From Ilyomonas sp963847085 (GTDB lineage: Bacteria; Bacteroidota; Bacteroidia; Chitinophagales; Chitinophagaceae): 64,000 nucleotides of DNA. The translations under genes and the position numbers were made by a program. Under the pieces are notes generated by a model. It had not been told where the DNA came from. It was given only the letters and a program-made list of their open reading frames with translations, and did not search any database. Within the stretch, counting starts at the first letter, position 1; each line of letters starts with the position of its first letter. Positions 1 to 8,763 of this stretch are shown piece by piece. Location of the stretch: contig CAWJYO010000010.1 in assembly GCA_963847085.1 (NCBI GenBank), positions 186,001 through 250,000 on the forward strand. The letters are read 5' to 3'.

Positions 1-758
1 TGGGCGCGCAATGTACAAGCAATGCTGGGCTTTAAAAACAACGACATTAATGTTGCCAGGGTATCATTGCTTTCATGCTGATGGCAGCGTAAACATGCAG
101 GCAAATATTCATCAGGTAAGAGAAAACTTATCACCAGGCCAATGCGAAGCTTAGCTTTACAAAGCATCAACATTCAAAAACTGTTTTATGCACTGGATAA
201 TTTTGGAATGAAAGGGATTGACTTCGCGCAATATAAGTGGTATTTTAAATACGCAAGCTAAATTCAGTTGGGTTTCGACAATAGAAGGAAAATCATTCCG
301 AAAACAATGCTGGGCAATTTGCATTTTTCGTTAAAAAACGGTGCGCTTAAAAACTTTAAACCTATTGCCGACATTCAGAAGTGATTTTCAAAAACCGGAA
401 TTTAGACGATATTCAGTTTGCAGAATTAAAAGATAGTTTTGAATTGAAGGGAGATGAAATATACATTCATAAGATGGAGATAGAATCCTCTGCTTTAACC
501 GCTTTTGTAGAAGGCATTTATAGTTTTGGAGATAACACTAATATCAGCATTCAGGTGCCGTTAAGCAATTTAAAAAAACGTGGTGACGACTATGAAGTTA
601 AAAACAGAGGCGCAAGGCGAAAAGCCGGTGCCAGTGTGTATTTGCGGGGAAAGTCGGATGGTAATGGAGGCGTGAAAATCGGGCTTGATTTATTTAAAAA
701 ATTGCGTGGTGATAACTTCGAGGAAGAGTTTAAAAACTATAAACCTTCAACAAAATAA
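1..758 (+). pseudogene. AsmA-family protein, C-terminal part, frameshifted
   Basis: The left window edge cuts this gene. The C-terminal 125 residues are open from 381, including the stretch LDDIQFAELKDSF typical of the end of Bacteroidota AsmA-like envelope proteins. Upstream pieces occur in other frames: NIQKLFYALDNFGMKGI (from about 172), ILNTQAKFSWVSTIEG (from about 242) and TMLGNLHFSLKNGALKNF (from about 307). Joining them needs shifts near 237, 290 and 380. AsmA-like proteins are membrane-anchored periplasmic proteins linked to outer-membrane or lipid homeostasis. The gene is either decayed or carries indel errors. The 3' end overlaps the convergent purN 3' end by about 12 bp. Confidence 0.75.
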
Positions 759-1340
759 TCTACTCTTATTCATAAAGTTTTCAATGTATTCTTCAATCAC
801 TTTTGGATACATTTGTGTTCCAACTGATGAATGCGTTGTGCCAATGTTTCGGGCGTGTCATCGGGCAAAACAGGACAACTTTCCGTAAGAATAATTCTTC
901 CGTTATCGTACAGTTCATCTACCACATGAATGGTAATTCCACTTTTGTTTTCGCCGCTTTTTATCACCGCTTCGTGCACAAAATTTCCATACATGCCTTT
1001 GCCTCCATAAGCCGGCAGCAACGCAGGATGAATGTTTAATATCCGTTGCGGAAAAGCTGTCTACCAATGCAGCCGGTATCTTCCATAAAAAGCCTGCGAG
1101 TATGATAAAATCAATTCCTTTTTGCTTCAATTCATCAACGTAGTGATCTCCTTTAAAAAACCTTTCTTTTTCTATCAATAAAACCGGAACATCATTTCCT
1201 TTCGCGACATTGATAACGCCGGCATCAGGCTTGTTGCACACCACAACACTAACGTTGACAGAAGCATGGTGTTTGAAATGTTGGATGATTTTTTCAGCAT
1301 TGCTGCCTGCGCCTGAAGCAAAAATGGCGATCTGTTTCAT
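747..1340 (-). pseudogene. purN: Phosphoribosylglycinamide formyltransferase, frameshifted
   Basis: This would be GAR transformylase, which uses 10-formyltetrahydrofolate in de novo purine synthesis. The N-terminus MKQIAIFASGAGSNAEKII starts at 1340 and has the family's GAGSN phosphate loop. The C-terminal half reads LPAYGGKGMYGNFVHEAVI and DELYDNGRIILTE in another frame. An extra T in a T-run near 1058 separates the halves; removing it restores LVDSFPQRILNIHPALLPAY. A second missing base near 800 truncates the normal end, which would read KVIEEYIENFMNK. Two one-base indels in an otherwise well-preserved housekeeping gene look more like sequence error than decay. The gene is convergent with the AsmA-like locus. 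Confidence 0.85.
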
Positions 1341-1377
1341 GATGATTGATTGGAGCAAAAATAAAGGTTCAGGAATC

Positions 1378-1470
1378 AAGATACAAGGTACAAGGAGCAT
1401 TTTACAGACCTATAAGGTTTCGCAAACCTTATAGGTCTGCAGACAACATAAGTTTTACTCCTTGTATCTT
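1378..1470. repeat. 93-bp palindromic (MITE-like) element
   Basis: Outer 11-bp inverted ends AAGATACAAGG (1378-1388) and CCTTGTATCTT (1460-1470) enclose a perfect 16-bp stem, CAGACCTATAAGGTTT (1405-1420), its complement (1424-1439) and a CGC loop. It fills most of the gap between purN and the first DUF4230 gene and contains no ORF. A one-mismatch copy of the dispersed word, GCAAAAATAAA, lies just outside at 1355-1365. It could fold as a terminator for either flank, but the nested ends look more like a non-autonomous mobile repeat. Confidence 0.75.
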
Positions 1471-1493
1471 CATTCTTTTACCTTTGTTTTCCG

Positions 1494-2054
1494 ATGAATC
1501 CCTTTTCAAAAATATTTCTGTTCTGTGGTTTGTTTTTGCCCATTTTTTCATGTCGAGAAAAGCAACAGAAGCCTGACGTTTCGCAGCTCATTTTATCGTT
1601 GCAGCAAACAGGTCAATTGGTAACTACTGAATATACGCTAACAAAAGTGATTCGCGCCAGCGACGACCGAACCTGGTACAAATGGGGCGATAGAAAGATT
1701 TTGATCAATTGCGAAGCAAACCTGAAAGCCGGTGTGGATTTGGAGCAGATTACAACACATGATTTTATCAAACAAAAGGATACATCCATTACCATTTCTT
1801 TGCCACATGCAAAATTGTTCAGCCTTAGCATTCCTCCTGATAAAATAAGAGTAGCTTATGAAGAAACCGGCTTTTTGCGCGATCCTTTTTCGGCAGGAGA
1901 AAGAGAGCAATTGGTGGCACAGGCCGAGCCGCAAATCAAATCGCTGGTGGCTTCGCTGGGCATTTTACAAACGACAGAAAACAACGCCGCCCTTTTTGTA
2001 AAACGGCTCTTTCAAAACGGTGGTTATAAAACAGTGAATGTAGTGTTCGAATAA
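1494..2054 (+). CDS. DUF4230 family lipoprotein-like protein
   Basis: Protein of 186 aa in the DUF4230 family, whose function is unknown. A hydrophobic N-terminus ends in a plausible lipobox (PIFSC), so it is probably exported and lipid-anchored. The body has the family's pattern of a short alternating beta region (WGDRKILINCEANLKAGVDL) followed by TSITISLPHAKLFSLSI. It ends in a helix and a final beta strand (YKTVNVVFE). The next gene starts 8 bp after the stop and encodes a second DUF4230 protein, so the two are probably co-transcribed and may act together. One copy of the dispersed word lies inside the signal peptide at 1529, read as LFL. Confidence 0.8.
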   Translation: MNPFSKIFLFCGLFLPIFSCREKQQKPDVSQLILSLQQTGQLVTTEYTLTKVIRASDDRTWYKWGDRKILINCEANLKAGVDLEQITTHDFIKQKDTSITISLPHAKLFSLSIPPDKIRVAYEETGFLRDPFSAGEREQLVAQAEPQIKSLVASLGILQTTENNAALFVKRLFQNGGYKTVNVVFE

Positions 2055-2062
2055 TTTTTACG

Positions 2063-2716
2063 ATGAACAAACGATTGAAACAAATCAGTATTTTTTTGAT
2101 TTTTGCCATCGTTGTTATTTGGGCTGTTGCAAAAGTGCAATCATTGCCATCATTTCAAAATTTGTTCAGGCCCAAACCAGTTACCATTGCCAACACACCA
2201 GTTGCTATAAAACAAATTCAGGCATTGGCGCAGTTGGTAACAGTGAGTATGTACGAAGAAATTGTAGTGGATAGCAATGCAAATAATGATACAAAACTAT
2301 CGGTGCCTTTACTCCCTGACATTACCTTATTAAGCAACGAAAAAACCTTGGTAATCGTTGGTAAAACTACAACGCATGTTGGCATTGATATGCAGCAGTT
2401 AAGCAACGAAAGCATCAGCGGAACGACCGATTCGATACACATTGTTTTGCCACCCGCGCAGGTGCTGGATGCGATCATCAATCCGTCCGACGTAACCATT
2501 TTTATAGAAAGAGGCGATTGGAACAATGAGGCAGTCGTTCGGCTGAAAAATAAAATTCAATACATCGCAATTGCCGATGCACAAAGTCGTGGTTTGCTTT
2601 TGCAATCTGAACTCAAAGCAAAAGAAATACTCACACAATTTTTTACTGCTGCGGGTTACAGAAAAGTGGTTGTCGAGTTTCAACAACAAAATAAAATGCT
2701 GCAAAACCAAAACTAA
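2063..2716 (+). CDS. DUF4230 family membrane-anchored protein
   Basis: Protein of 217 aa, second of a DUF4230 pair. Residues 8-26 (ISIFLIFAIVVIWAVAKV) form one transmembrane helix or an uncleaved signal. The soluble part shows the same architecture as its neighbour: IALAQLVTVSMYEEIVV-like strands, a loop with SIHIVLPPAQVLDAIINP, then a helix-rich C-terminus ending YRKVVVEFQQQ. The function is unknown. The pair directly precedes the siroheme operon, but a candidate operator before that operon suggests separate transcription. Confidence 0.8.
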   Translation: MNKRLKQISIFLIFAIVVIWAVAKVQSLPSFQNLFRPKPVTIANTPVAIKQIQALAQLVTVSMYEEIVVDSNANNDTKLSVPLLPDITLLSNEKTLVIVGKTTTHVGIDMQQLSNESISGTTDSIHIVLPPAQVLDAIINPSDVTIFIERGDWNNEAVVRLKNKIQYIAIADAQSRGLLLQSELKAKEILTQFFTAAGYRKVVVEFQQQNKMLQNQN

Positions 2717-2793
2717 AGCGGGATTAAAATTGCGCTATTTTTCAATCATTTCTTGGACACAATCTTATTCCGTATTACTTTTACGCACGTATT

Positions 2794-2808
2794 CTACCAA
2801 TTTGGTGG
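2794..2808. promoter_or_regulatory. Candidate operator upstream of the siroheme/sulfite reductase operon
   Basis: A 15-bp dyad, CTACCAA-T-TTGGTGG (6 of 7 pairs complementary), ends 19 bp before the ATG of the methyltransferase gene. Assimilatory sulfur operons in other bacteria often carry short dyads bound by Rrf2-type regulators (CymR-like). Assignment to such a regulator is inference from position only; no Rrf2 gene is in the window. Confidence 0.35.
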
Positions 2809-2827
2809 ACTAATAATTGAGTTGTAG

Positions 2828-3673
2828 ATGCAGCAATCCGGAGAAGTAATATTTGTTGGCGCTGGCCCTGGTGATCCTCAACTGCTTACATTAAAAGCTG
2901 TAAAAGCCTTGCAAAAAGCTGATGTGGTAATTACCGACAGGCTGGTAAGTGAGGAAATCATAATGGAATTTGTGCCTTATACTGCGCAGGTTATTGCTGT
3001 TGGTAAGCAGGGCGGCAGTGGTTTGTCAACCTCACAAAAAGAAATTAATGAACTGTTGGTTGAGAAAGCAAAGCAACACAACAAAGTGGTTCGCTTAAAA
3101 GGCGGCGATGTTTCTATGTTTTCCAATATTCTGGATGAACTGATCGCTTTAAAAGAGGCGGGCATTCCTTACCAAATCATTCCCGGCATTACAGCACTTT
3201 CAGGTGCTGCTGCTTATACCGGCATTCCGCTTACAGCACGGGGAATGGCAACAGGGATAAAGGTTGCAACCTTTTACAGCAATACAATCATTTCGGAAGA
3301 TGAATGGCAGGAATGGGCAACGATGAAACATACGTTGGTGTTTTACATGTCAGCAAGCACGTTGCCCGATTTAATTGCGGGTTTATTGCATCACGGCGCG
3401 GAGCCATCAACGCCGTTTGTAGTGGTTGAACAGGCAACAACGCCCAATCAGTATGTTCATTATAGCACATTAAGCGACTTTGAAAATAGCGTAAAAACAA
3501 ACTCTTTTATTAGTCCATCGCTCCTCATCATTGGCAAGGTTGCGGGTTTGTATCAGCAGTTTGCATGGCTTCCCAACAACAACCAACGCAAACCTTATTT
3601 TTCATCGTTAGATGATGCCTTCACTCAAATTTTCAATCAAATAAAAGAAGCGGATAATGTTAGCAGAGCATAG
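2828..3673 (+). CDS. cobA: Uroporphyrinogen-III C-methyltransferase
   Basis: Protein of 281 aa that methylates uroporphyrinogen III at C2 and C7 with S-adenosylmethionine to give precorrin-2, the first committed step to siroheme. The N-terminal glycine-rich signature VGAGPGDPQLLTLKAVKAL is at residues 10-28, followed by VVRLKGGDVSMFS (residues 80-92) and a PGITALSGAAAYTGIPLT-type motif (residues 118-135). All belong to the tetrapyrrole methylase family. The length fits the single-domain enzyme. The last 17 bp overlap the start of the flavoprotein gene, implying translational coupling. With CysJ-, CysI- and Met8-like genes downstream, its product is most likely used as siroheme for sulfite reductase. 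The name cobA here means the SUMT enzyme. Confidence 0.92.
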   Translation: MQQSGEVIFVGAGPGDPQLLTLKAVKALQKADVVITDRLVSEEIIMEFVPYTAQVIAVGKQGGSGLSTSQKEINELLVEKAKQHNKVVRLKGGDVSMFSNILDELIALKEAGIPYQIIPGITALSGAAAYTGIPLTARGMATGIKVATFYSNTIISEDEWQEWATMKHTLVFYMSASTLPDLIAGLLHHGAEPSTPFVVVEQATTPNQYVHYSTLSDFENSVKTNSFISPSLLIIGKVAGLYQQFAWLPNNNQRKPYFSSLDDAFTQIFNQIKEADNVSRA

Positions 3674-5366
3674 ATTAAAATTGTTTCGCGAAGTAATTAC
3701 ACAAGCTTCCAAAGAAGAATTGATTTGGATGAGCGGGTATATGTCGGCGCTTGTTCACAACCATCAACCGGTGAGTGAGCCTTCGTCAAATGCAGATACA
3801 GCAAGCGTTCTGTCGGGTTGTACCGTTGTATATGGAACTGAAAGCGGAAACTCGAAAAAGGTAGCCAACGATTTATCGTCAAAAATAAAAAAGCAAGGTT
3901 TACAGGTAAAAACAAAAAGCTTAGATCAATACAAAACGGCTGACTTAGCCAAAGAGAATTGTTTGCTCGTAGTGATGAGCACACAAGGCGATGGCGAGCC
4001 TCCTGCAGCCGCTAAAAAGTTTTATGAGTATTTGTTATCGAATGAAATAAAATTAGACAAATTAAAATACGGCGTGCTGGCGTTGGGCGATTCATCGTAT
4101 CCGCTGTTTTGCAAGGCAGGAGAAGATGTAGATGAACGGCTGGCGAATTTGGGTGCGCAACGCATTGTGCCAATGAAAAAATGCGATACCGATTTTGAAC
4201 CCGAAGCCACTGAGTGGATTGATGAATTGGTAAACACTGCATTGCGTACTGCACCTGCATTAGGGCCACAAATTGTGGCAAAAACAAAACCAGCATCAAC
4301 AGGCAAGAAAATTTACAACGGAAAGATTGCAACCAGCATCAATTTGAACGATAGAGGTAGCAACAAGGAAACCTACCATCTTGAAATTACAACCGAAGAT
4401 GAAATTCACTATGAACCGGGCGATTCCATTGGCATCATCGCCAAAAACAGCGGCGCAGCAGTGCATAAAATTATTGAGTTGCTGGAAGTAGGAGAGACGC
4501 AGCTATTTTCATTTAAGAATGAAGAATATACAGCGATTGATTTATTTACCAATAAAATCAATATTCAATATTTACCGGAACGGATTATACAGCAATATGC
4601 CCAACTGATAAAGAAAGACATTCCTTCCATTCGCATGGATTTGGCTGATTTGCTGCGCATTTATCCGTTCGATTCAACGCTTGATGTTCAGCAATTTATC
4701 AACATACTCGATCCTGTTTCTCCCCGTTTATATTCTATTTCTTCATCGCCGGCAGCACATGGTAACAATGAAGTTCATATTACCGTAAGCCGCAGCACAT
4801 TTAAGGTTGACAGCCAGAAGCGTTTTGGTTTGTGTTCGGATTATTTATCGTGCCGGAATGTGGATGATGACATCACTTTTTATGTACAGAAAAACAGTTC
4901 GTTCAAACTGCCATCGCCTGATGCTGATGTGATTATGGTTGGACCTGGAACCGGTATTGCGCCGTTCCGTTCGTTCTTGTTTGAACGTGATGCCCAGGGA
5001 GCAGAAGGCAGGAACTGGCTATTCTTCGGCGACCAGCATTTTGTATCTGATTTTTTATACCAGACCGAATTGTTGAGCTTTTTTGAAACAGGCATATTAA
5101 CGCGTTTCAACACGGCATTTTCGAGAGATCAGCAAGAAAAGCTGTATGTGCAACATCGCATGATGCAACAGGCAACGGAACTGTGGAACTGGCTGCAAAA
5201 TGGAGCCGTGCTTTACATCTGCGGAGCCAAACACCCGATGAGCACTGATGTTGAAAATACGTTATTGCAAATCATTCAGACAAAAGGAAACCTGAACGAA
5301 GAAGAAGCCGCAGATTACTTAACGGCATTAAACGAAAGCGGCAGGTATCATAAAGATGTGTATTGA
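3657..5366 (+). CDS. cysJ: Sulfite reductase flavoprotein subunit (CysJ-like diflavin reductase)
   Basis: Protein of 569 aa. A flavodoxin-type FMN domain (VVYGTESGNSKKVANDLSS, about residues 58-76; MSTQGDGEPPAAAKKFYEY, about 106-124) is followed by an FAD domain (SPRLYSISSSPAAHGN; RSTFKVDSQKRFGLCSDYL). The NADP-binding part contains VGPGTGIAPFRSFLFERDA and the C-terminal GRYHKDVY. It would pass electrons from NADPH through FAD and FMN to the siroheme subunit encoded next. The ATG at 3657 overlaps cobA by 17 bp. The first about 50 residues are a helical extension and low-complexity linker before the FMN domain. One dispersed word copy at 4278 is read as AKTK. A nitrite-reducing role is possible, but the gene neighbours favour sulfite. 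Confidence 0.9.
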   Translation: MLAEHRLKLFREVITQASKEELIWMSGYMSALVHNHQPVSEPSSNADTASVLSGCTVVYGTESGNSKKVANDLSSKIKKQGLQVKTKSLDQYKTADLAKENCLLVVMSTQGDGEPPAAAKKFYEYLLSNEIKLDKLKYGVLALGDSSYPLFCKAGEDVDERLANLGAQRIVPMKKCDTDFEPEATEWIDELVNTALRTAPALGPQIVAKTKPASTGKKIYNGKIATSINLNDRGSNKETYHLEITTEDEIHYEPGDSIGIIAKNSGAAVHKIIELLEVGETQLFSFKNEEYTAIDLFTNKINIQYLPERIIQQYAQLIKKDIPSIRMDLADLLRIYPFDSTLDVQQFINILDPVSPRLYSISSSPAAHGNNEVHITVSRSTFKVDSQKRFGLCSDYLSCRNVDDDITFYVQKNSSFKLPSPDADVIMVGPGTGIAPFRSFLFERDAQGAEGRNWLFFGDQHFVSDFLYQTELLSFFETGILTRFNTAFSRDQQEKLYVQHRMMQQATELWNWLQNGAVLYICGAKHPMSTDVENTLLQIIQTKGNLNEEEAADYLTALNESGRYHKDVY

Positions 5367-5426
5367 GGAAAGCTACAAGCTTTGAGAGAGAGGCTGATGT
5401 TTGTTTTTGCCCAATTATTTTCAGAA

Positions 5427-5495
5427 CGTACAAGTGTGCGACGCAACAGACGGTCAATAAGAGGTACAAAAGCCGGGTACATAAAACTGTATTTT
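5427..5495 (+). repeat. Dispersed intergenic repeat, copy 1
   Basis: This 69-bp block shares GTACAAGTGT-CGACGCAAC at its left end and GGTACATAAAACTGTATTTT at its right end with 9929-9995. It lies in the gap between the two sulfite reductase genes, 17 bp after a copy of the dispersed 11-bp word at 5400. The centre is less conserved than the ends. No ORF or known family was recognised. Confidence 0.7.
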
Positions 5496-5586
5496 ATTTT
5501 TTAAAAATGATAGTTGGTAATTGAAAAATCAACCACTATAAAACTAAGGGCTCGAAGCTCACAGCTCTCAGCTCATCGCTAACAAA

Positions 5587-7236
5587 ATGAGTGAATCTTC
5601 TGTAGAACGAATTAAAAAAGAAAGTGAAGGCTTGCGTGGCACGCTGAAAGAAAGTTTGCTGGATGAGCATACGGGCGCGATACGCGCTGATGACCAGGCC
5701 CTGGTTAAGTTTCATGGCATGTACTTGCAGGACGACCGCGACCGCCGTGAAGAACGCGCTGAAAAAAAGCTGGATCGTTTGTATTCGTTCATGATCAGGC
5801 TGCGTTTGCCAGGTGGTTTTTTAACTGCGGAGCAATGGGAAACTTTGCATCATGTAACAGGTGAATATACCACCGGAGTTATTAAAATTACCACGCGCCA
5901 AACGGTGCAGTTACATGGCATTTTAAAACATCATGCAAAGCCCACGATTAAAGAATTTCAAAGCGTGCATCTGGATAGTATTGCCGCTTGTGGCGATGTA
6001 AACAGAAACGTAGTTGCCACCGCGCATCCCAATGCTTCGCCCATACATGAAGAAGTGTTTGACTATGCCAATAAACTGAGTTTGCTGATGTTGCCGAAAA
6101 CAAGGGCATACTACGAAGTGTGGGTAGATGCCGAAAAGCTGGTAGAGAAAACAGAGGAAGACCCGTTGTACCAGGAGCGTTATCTACCACGTAAATTCAA
6201 GATTGGTATTGCTATTCCGCCATACAACGATATTGATGTTTTTGCAAACGATACTGGCCTGATTGCCATTGTTGAAAACAACCAGCTGGTTGGCTTTAAT
6301 GTAAGCGCAGGTGGTGGCATGGGCGCAACACATGGCAATAAAGAAACCTATCCGCGACTGGGCACTGTGCTTGGTTATGTAGATAAGAAAGATGTTGAAA
6401 AAGTAGTGTACGAAATAGCTACGGTACAACGCGATTTTGGCAACCGCAGCGACAGAAAATTATCGCGTTTAAAATATACCATTGACCGCATGGGTCTGGA
6501 TGTTTTTAAAGCCGAACTGGAAAGCCGCATTGGCTTCAAACTCGCGCCGGCAAAGCCTTTCAGCTTTAAAGACAGAAGTGATGATTATGGATGGAAACAA
6601 AACCATACTGGCAAATGGTATTATACTGCATTTATCGAAAATGGTCGTATTGCCGATGAAGGAGAACTGTTATTAAAAACAGCTTGCCTAGAAATTGCAA
6701 AAAGCCGCAAAGCTAATTTTCGGTTTACCTGCAATCAAAACCTGATCATCAGCGATGTGCAGGATGAGGACAAAGATTTTGTTCATGCGATTCTTGAACA
6801 ATACAATGCAATTAAGAGCACAAATGGTGTTTCGGCTTCGCGTAAACAATCTGTTGCCTGTGTTGCATTAAACACCTGTCCGTTGGCATTGGCAGAAGGT
6901 CAGCGGTATCTTCCACAACTAATGGATAAGATTGATGCTTTACAACAAAAGCACAACATTGCGGACGAAGGAATTATCATTCGCATGACGGGTTGCCCCA
7001 ATGGATGTGCGCGTCCTTATATGGCAGAAATTGGTTTTGTGGGAACATCTTTAGGTCGTTACAATTTAATGCTGGGTGGCGATGTGCAAGGTGAGCGGTT
7101 GAATAAACTGTATAAAGAAAGTTTGAACGAGGATGAAATTATCAGCGAGTTGGACAGGTTGTTTGAAAAGTATGCAAAACAAAAAATGGAAGATGAACCG
7201 TTCGGCAATTTCATTATGCGCGAAGGAATAGTATGA
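5587..7236 (+). CDS. cysI: Sulfite (or nitrite) reductase hemoprotein subunit, siroheme/4Fe-4S
   Basis: Protein of 549 aa that reduces sulfite to sulfide with six electrons. Two half-sites are visible. The substrate/siroheme residues lie in KITTRQTVQLHGI and FRFTCNQNLIISDV. The cluster ligands lie in CVALNTCPLALAEGQ (about residues 424-438) and RMTGCPNGCARPYMAEIGF (about 467-485), giving the Cys-x5-Cys and Cys-x3-Cys pattern shared by CysI and NirA. A 220-bp gap separates it from the flavoprotein gene, so it may have its own promoter. The flavoprotein neighbour and siroheme genes favour NADPH-sulfite reductase; a ferredoxin-type enzyme is the alternative. Confidence 0.9.
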   Translation: MSESSVERIKKESEGLRGTLKESLLDEHTGAIRADDQALVKFHGMYLQDDRDRREERAEKKLDRLYSFMIRLRLPGGFLTAEQWETLHHVTGEYTTGVIKITTRQTVQLHGILKHHAKPTIKEFQSVHLDSIAACGDVNRNVVATAHPNASPIHEEVFDYANKLSLLMLPKTRAYYEVWVDAEKLVEKTEEDPLYQERYLPRKFKIGIAIPPYNDIDVFANDTGLIAIVENNQLVGFNVSAGGGMGATHGNKETYPRLGTVLGYVDKKDVEKVVYEIATVQRDFGNRSDRKLSRLKYTIDRMGLDVFKAELESRIGFKLAPAKPFSFKDRSDDYGWKQNHTGKWYYTAFIENGRIADEGELLLKTACLEIAKSRKANFRFTCNQNLIISDVQDEDKDFVHAILEQYNAIKSTNGVSASRKQSVACVALNTCPLALAEGQRYLPQLMDKIDALQQKHNIADEGIIIRMTGCPNGCARPYMAEIGFVGTSLGRYNLMLGGDVQGERLNKLYKESLNEDEIISELDRLFEKYAKQKMEDEPFGNFIMREGIV

Positions 7237-7358
7237 GGTTTGGTTTTGCGCAAAAAAGTAAAAAGAATAACCTTTCAAAATTTATCATCAAAAACAAAAC
7301 AGTCATCGCTTACAGCTTTTCTTCACTTGTGAAGAAGGGTTTAGATGAGGTGTAGAAG

Positions 7359-7982
7359 ATGAAAGAAACCAATCATTTATTTCCTGTATTTCTAAAGCTG
7401 GAAGACATGCGCGTGCTGCTCATCGGCGCGGGCAATGTTGGCGTTGAAAAGCTGAATGCCATTCTAACCAATGCACCGGCAACAACGGTGCGCGTAGTGG
7501 CAAAAGAAGTAAGCGAATCGTTCCGGCAACTGGCTTCTCAGCATAGCAATGTGAACATCATTCAGGAAGAATACAATCCCTCTCATTTAGATGATTGCCA
7601 CATTGTAATTGCTGCCGTGAACGACATTGCGTTGAGTACGATCATACGTAATGATGCAAAACGAAAAGGCAAACTGATTAATGTTGCGGATAAGCCTTAT
7701 CTCTGCGATTTTTATTTGGGTTCTGTTGTAACCAAAGGCGATTTAAAACTTGCTATTTCTACCAATGGAAAATCGCCAACGATGGCAAAGCGGTTGAAAG
7801 AAATGTTTAATGAAATGTTGCCTGAGGATTTGGATGAGGTGATTAACAACCTGCAGATCATCCGCAACAGTCTGGAAGGCGATTTCCAGAATAAGATTAC
7901 TGAGTTGAATAAGATAACACAATCGCTCGTAGAAAAGCCTTTAAGCGAAGCTGAGAAGTACGAGCAGTACTGGTTTTTATAA
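7359..7982 (+). CDS. Bifunctional precorrin-2 dehydrogenase / sirohydrochlorin ferrochelatase (Met8-like, CysG N-terminal type)
   Basis: Protein of 207 aa. It would oxidise precorrin-2 with NAD and insert iron to complete siroheme. The Rossmann motif VLLIGAGNVGVEKLNAIL is at residues 15-32. DKPYLCDFYLGSVVTKGDLKLAISTNGKSPTMAKRLKE carries the expected active-site region, including the Asp of the NVADKP block. It lacks the methyltransferase domain of E. coli CysG because that step is the separate gene at 2828. The order methyltransferase, CysJ, CysI, Met8 makes one functional unit for siroheme-dependent reduction. A short hairpin (TTCTTCAC/GTGAAGAA, 7319-7336) sits just before the start. Confidence 0.88.
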   Translation: MKETNHLFPVFLKLEDMRVLLIGAGNVGVEKLNAILTNAPATTVRVVAKEVSESFRQLASQHSNVNIIQEEYNPSHLDDCHIVIAAVNDIALSTIIRNDAKRKGKLINVADKPYLCDFYLGSVVTKGDLKLAISTNGKSPTMAKRLKEMFNEMLPEDLDEVINNLQIIRNSLEGDFQNKITELNKITQSLVEKPLSEAEKYEQYWFL

Positions 7983-8156
7983 AGAGAAATGGGTTTTTGT
8001 TTTTGCATGAATTGTTGAAACGAAAAGTTACAAATCTTCACATACTACACATAGGTAGCATAGAAGTGCCGGAGGAAGCGTTCTTGGCGGTGTTGAAATT
8101 GGATTAAAAAAGCACTTTTATTTTAGCATATTTATCTTCGATAACTATTAGATTCT

Positions 8157-8720
8157 TCATTTATTTTCTACAGGAACATCCTTAACAGTTACTTTTTGCT
8201 TTTCAAATTCTTGTATTAACGATGGTGAAAGACTTTGTTTAAACAAAGCGGCTTTTTTGCTATATAGAATTTTTATGACTTTGCCATTTTGATAATATTC
8301 ACAGCTTATAAATTTCTGATTTTCCCATTTATAGCGAAATAACAAGTCATCCTTGTGATCATCAAGTGTATTAGTGAAAACACCGTCTATTTTTTCACGA
8401 AAGCTTTTGTTGATTTGGCTAGTTTCTTTGTACAAAAAGATATAGTATCCACCATATTTATTAAAATCAACGCTATCATTTTTTACAAATGAAATTATAA
8501 AAGCATCTACTATATCTGATAATTCATCTGTTGCTTTGTAAGCTCCTTGAATAAAATAATATTTATCAATAAAATTATTTTTAGGTAGGCTTGTACTATC
8601 ATAAAAAGAAGGGGATGATGAATAAGGATGCAAGGGCAATATTTTTATTTTTGACACATCAATATTTTGACAGGAAATTGATGCAAAAGCAAACAATAAA
8701 AAAGAAATTGCGCTTTTCAT
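8157..8720 (-). CDS. Hypothetical lipoprotein
   Basis: Protein of 187 aa with no family I recognise. The N-terminus MKSAISFLLFAFASISCQN is a clear signal sequence with a lipobox (SISC), so it is probably lipid-anchored in the cell envelope. The mature part is charged and rich in aromatic residues (YYFIQGAYKATDELSDIVDA). It has the mixed alpha/beta look of the many small Bacteroidota lipoproteins of unknown role. It lies alone between the siroheme operon and the isoaspartyl peptidase gene, facing the former. Its composition is more AT-rich than its neighbours, which could mean relaxed selection or transfer. Confidence 0.7.
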   Translation of the reverse strand: MKSAISFLLFAFASISCQNIDVSKIKILPLHPYSSSPSFYDSTSLPKNNFIDKYYFIQGAYKATDELSDIVDAFIISFVKNDSVDFNKYGGYYIFLYKETSQINKSFREKIDGVFTNTLDDHKDDLLFRYKWENQKFISCEYYQNGKVIKILYSKKAALFKQSLSPSLIQEFEKQKVTVKDVPVENK

Positions 8721-8763
8721 AATCTAATTCTAAATGCCGCAGTTTTTATAAACTTACTTCTTT

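Noticed and set aside
8042..8107. Short open frame ending IEVPEEAFLAVLKLD before 8107
   Set aside because: There is no start codon in a sensible place and no recognisable family; it may be a gene remnant but cannot be supported.
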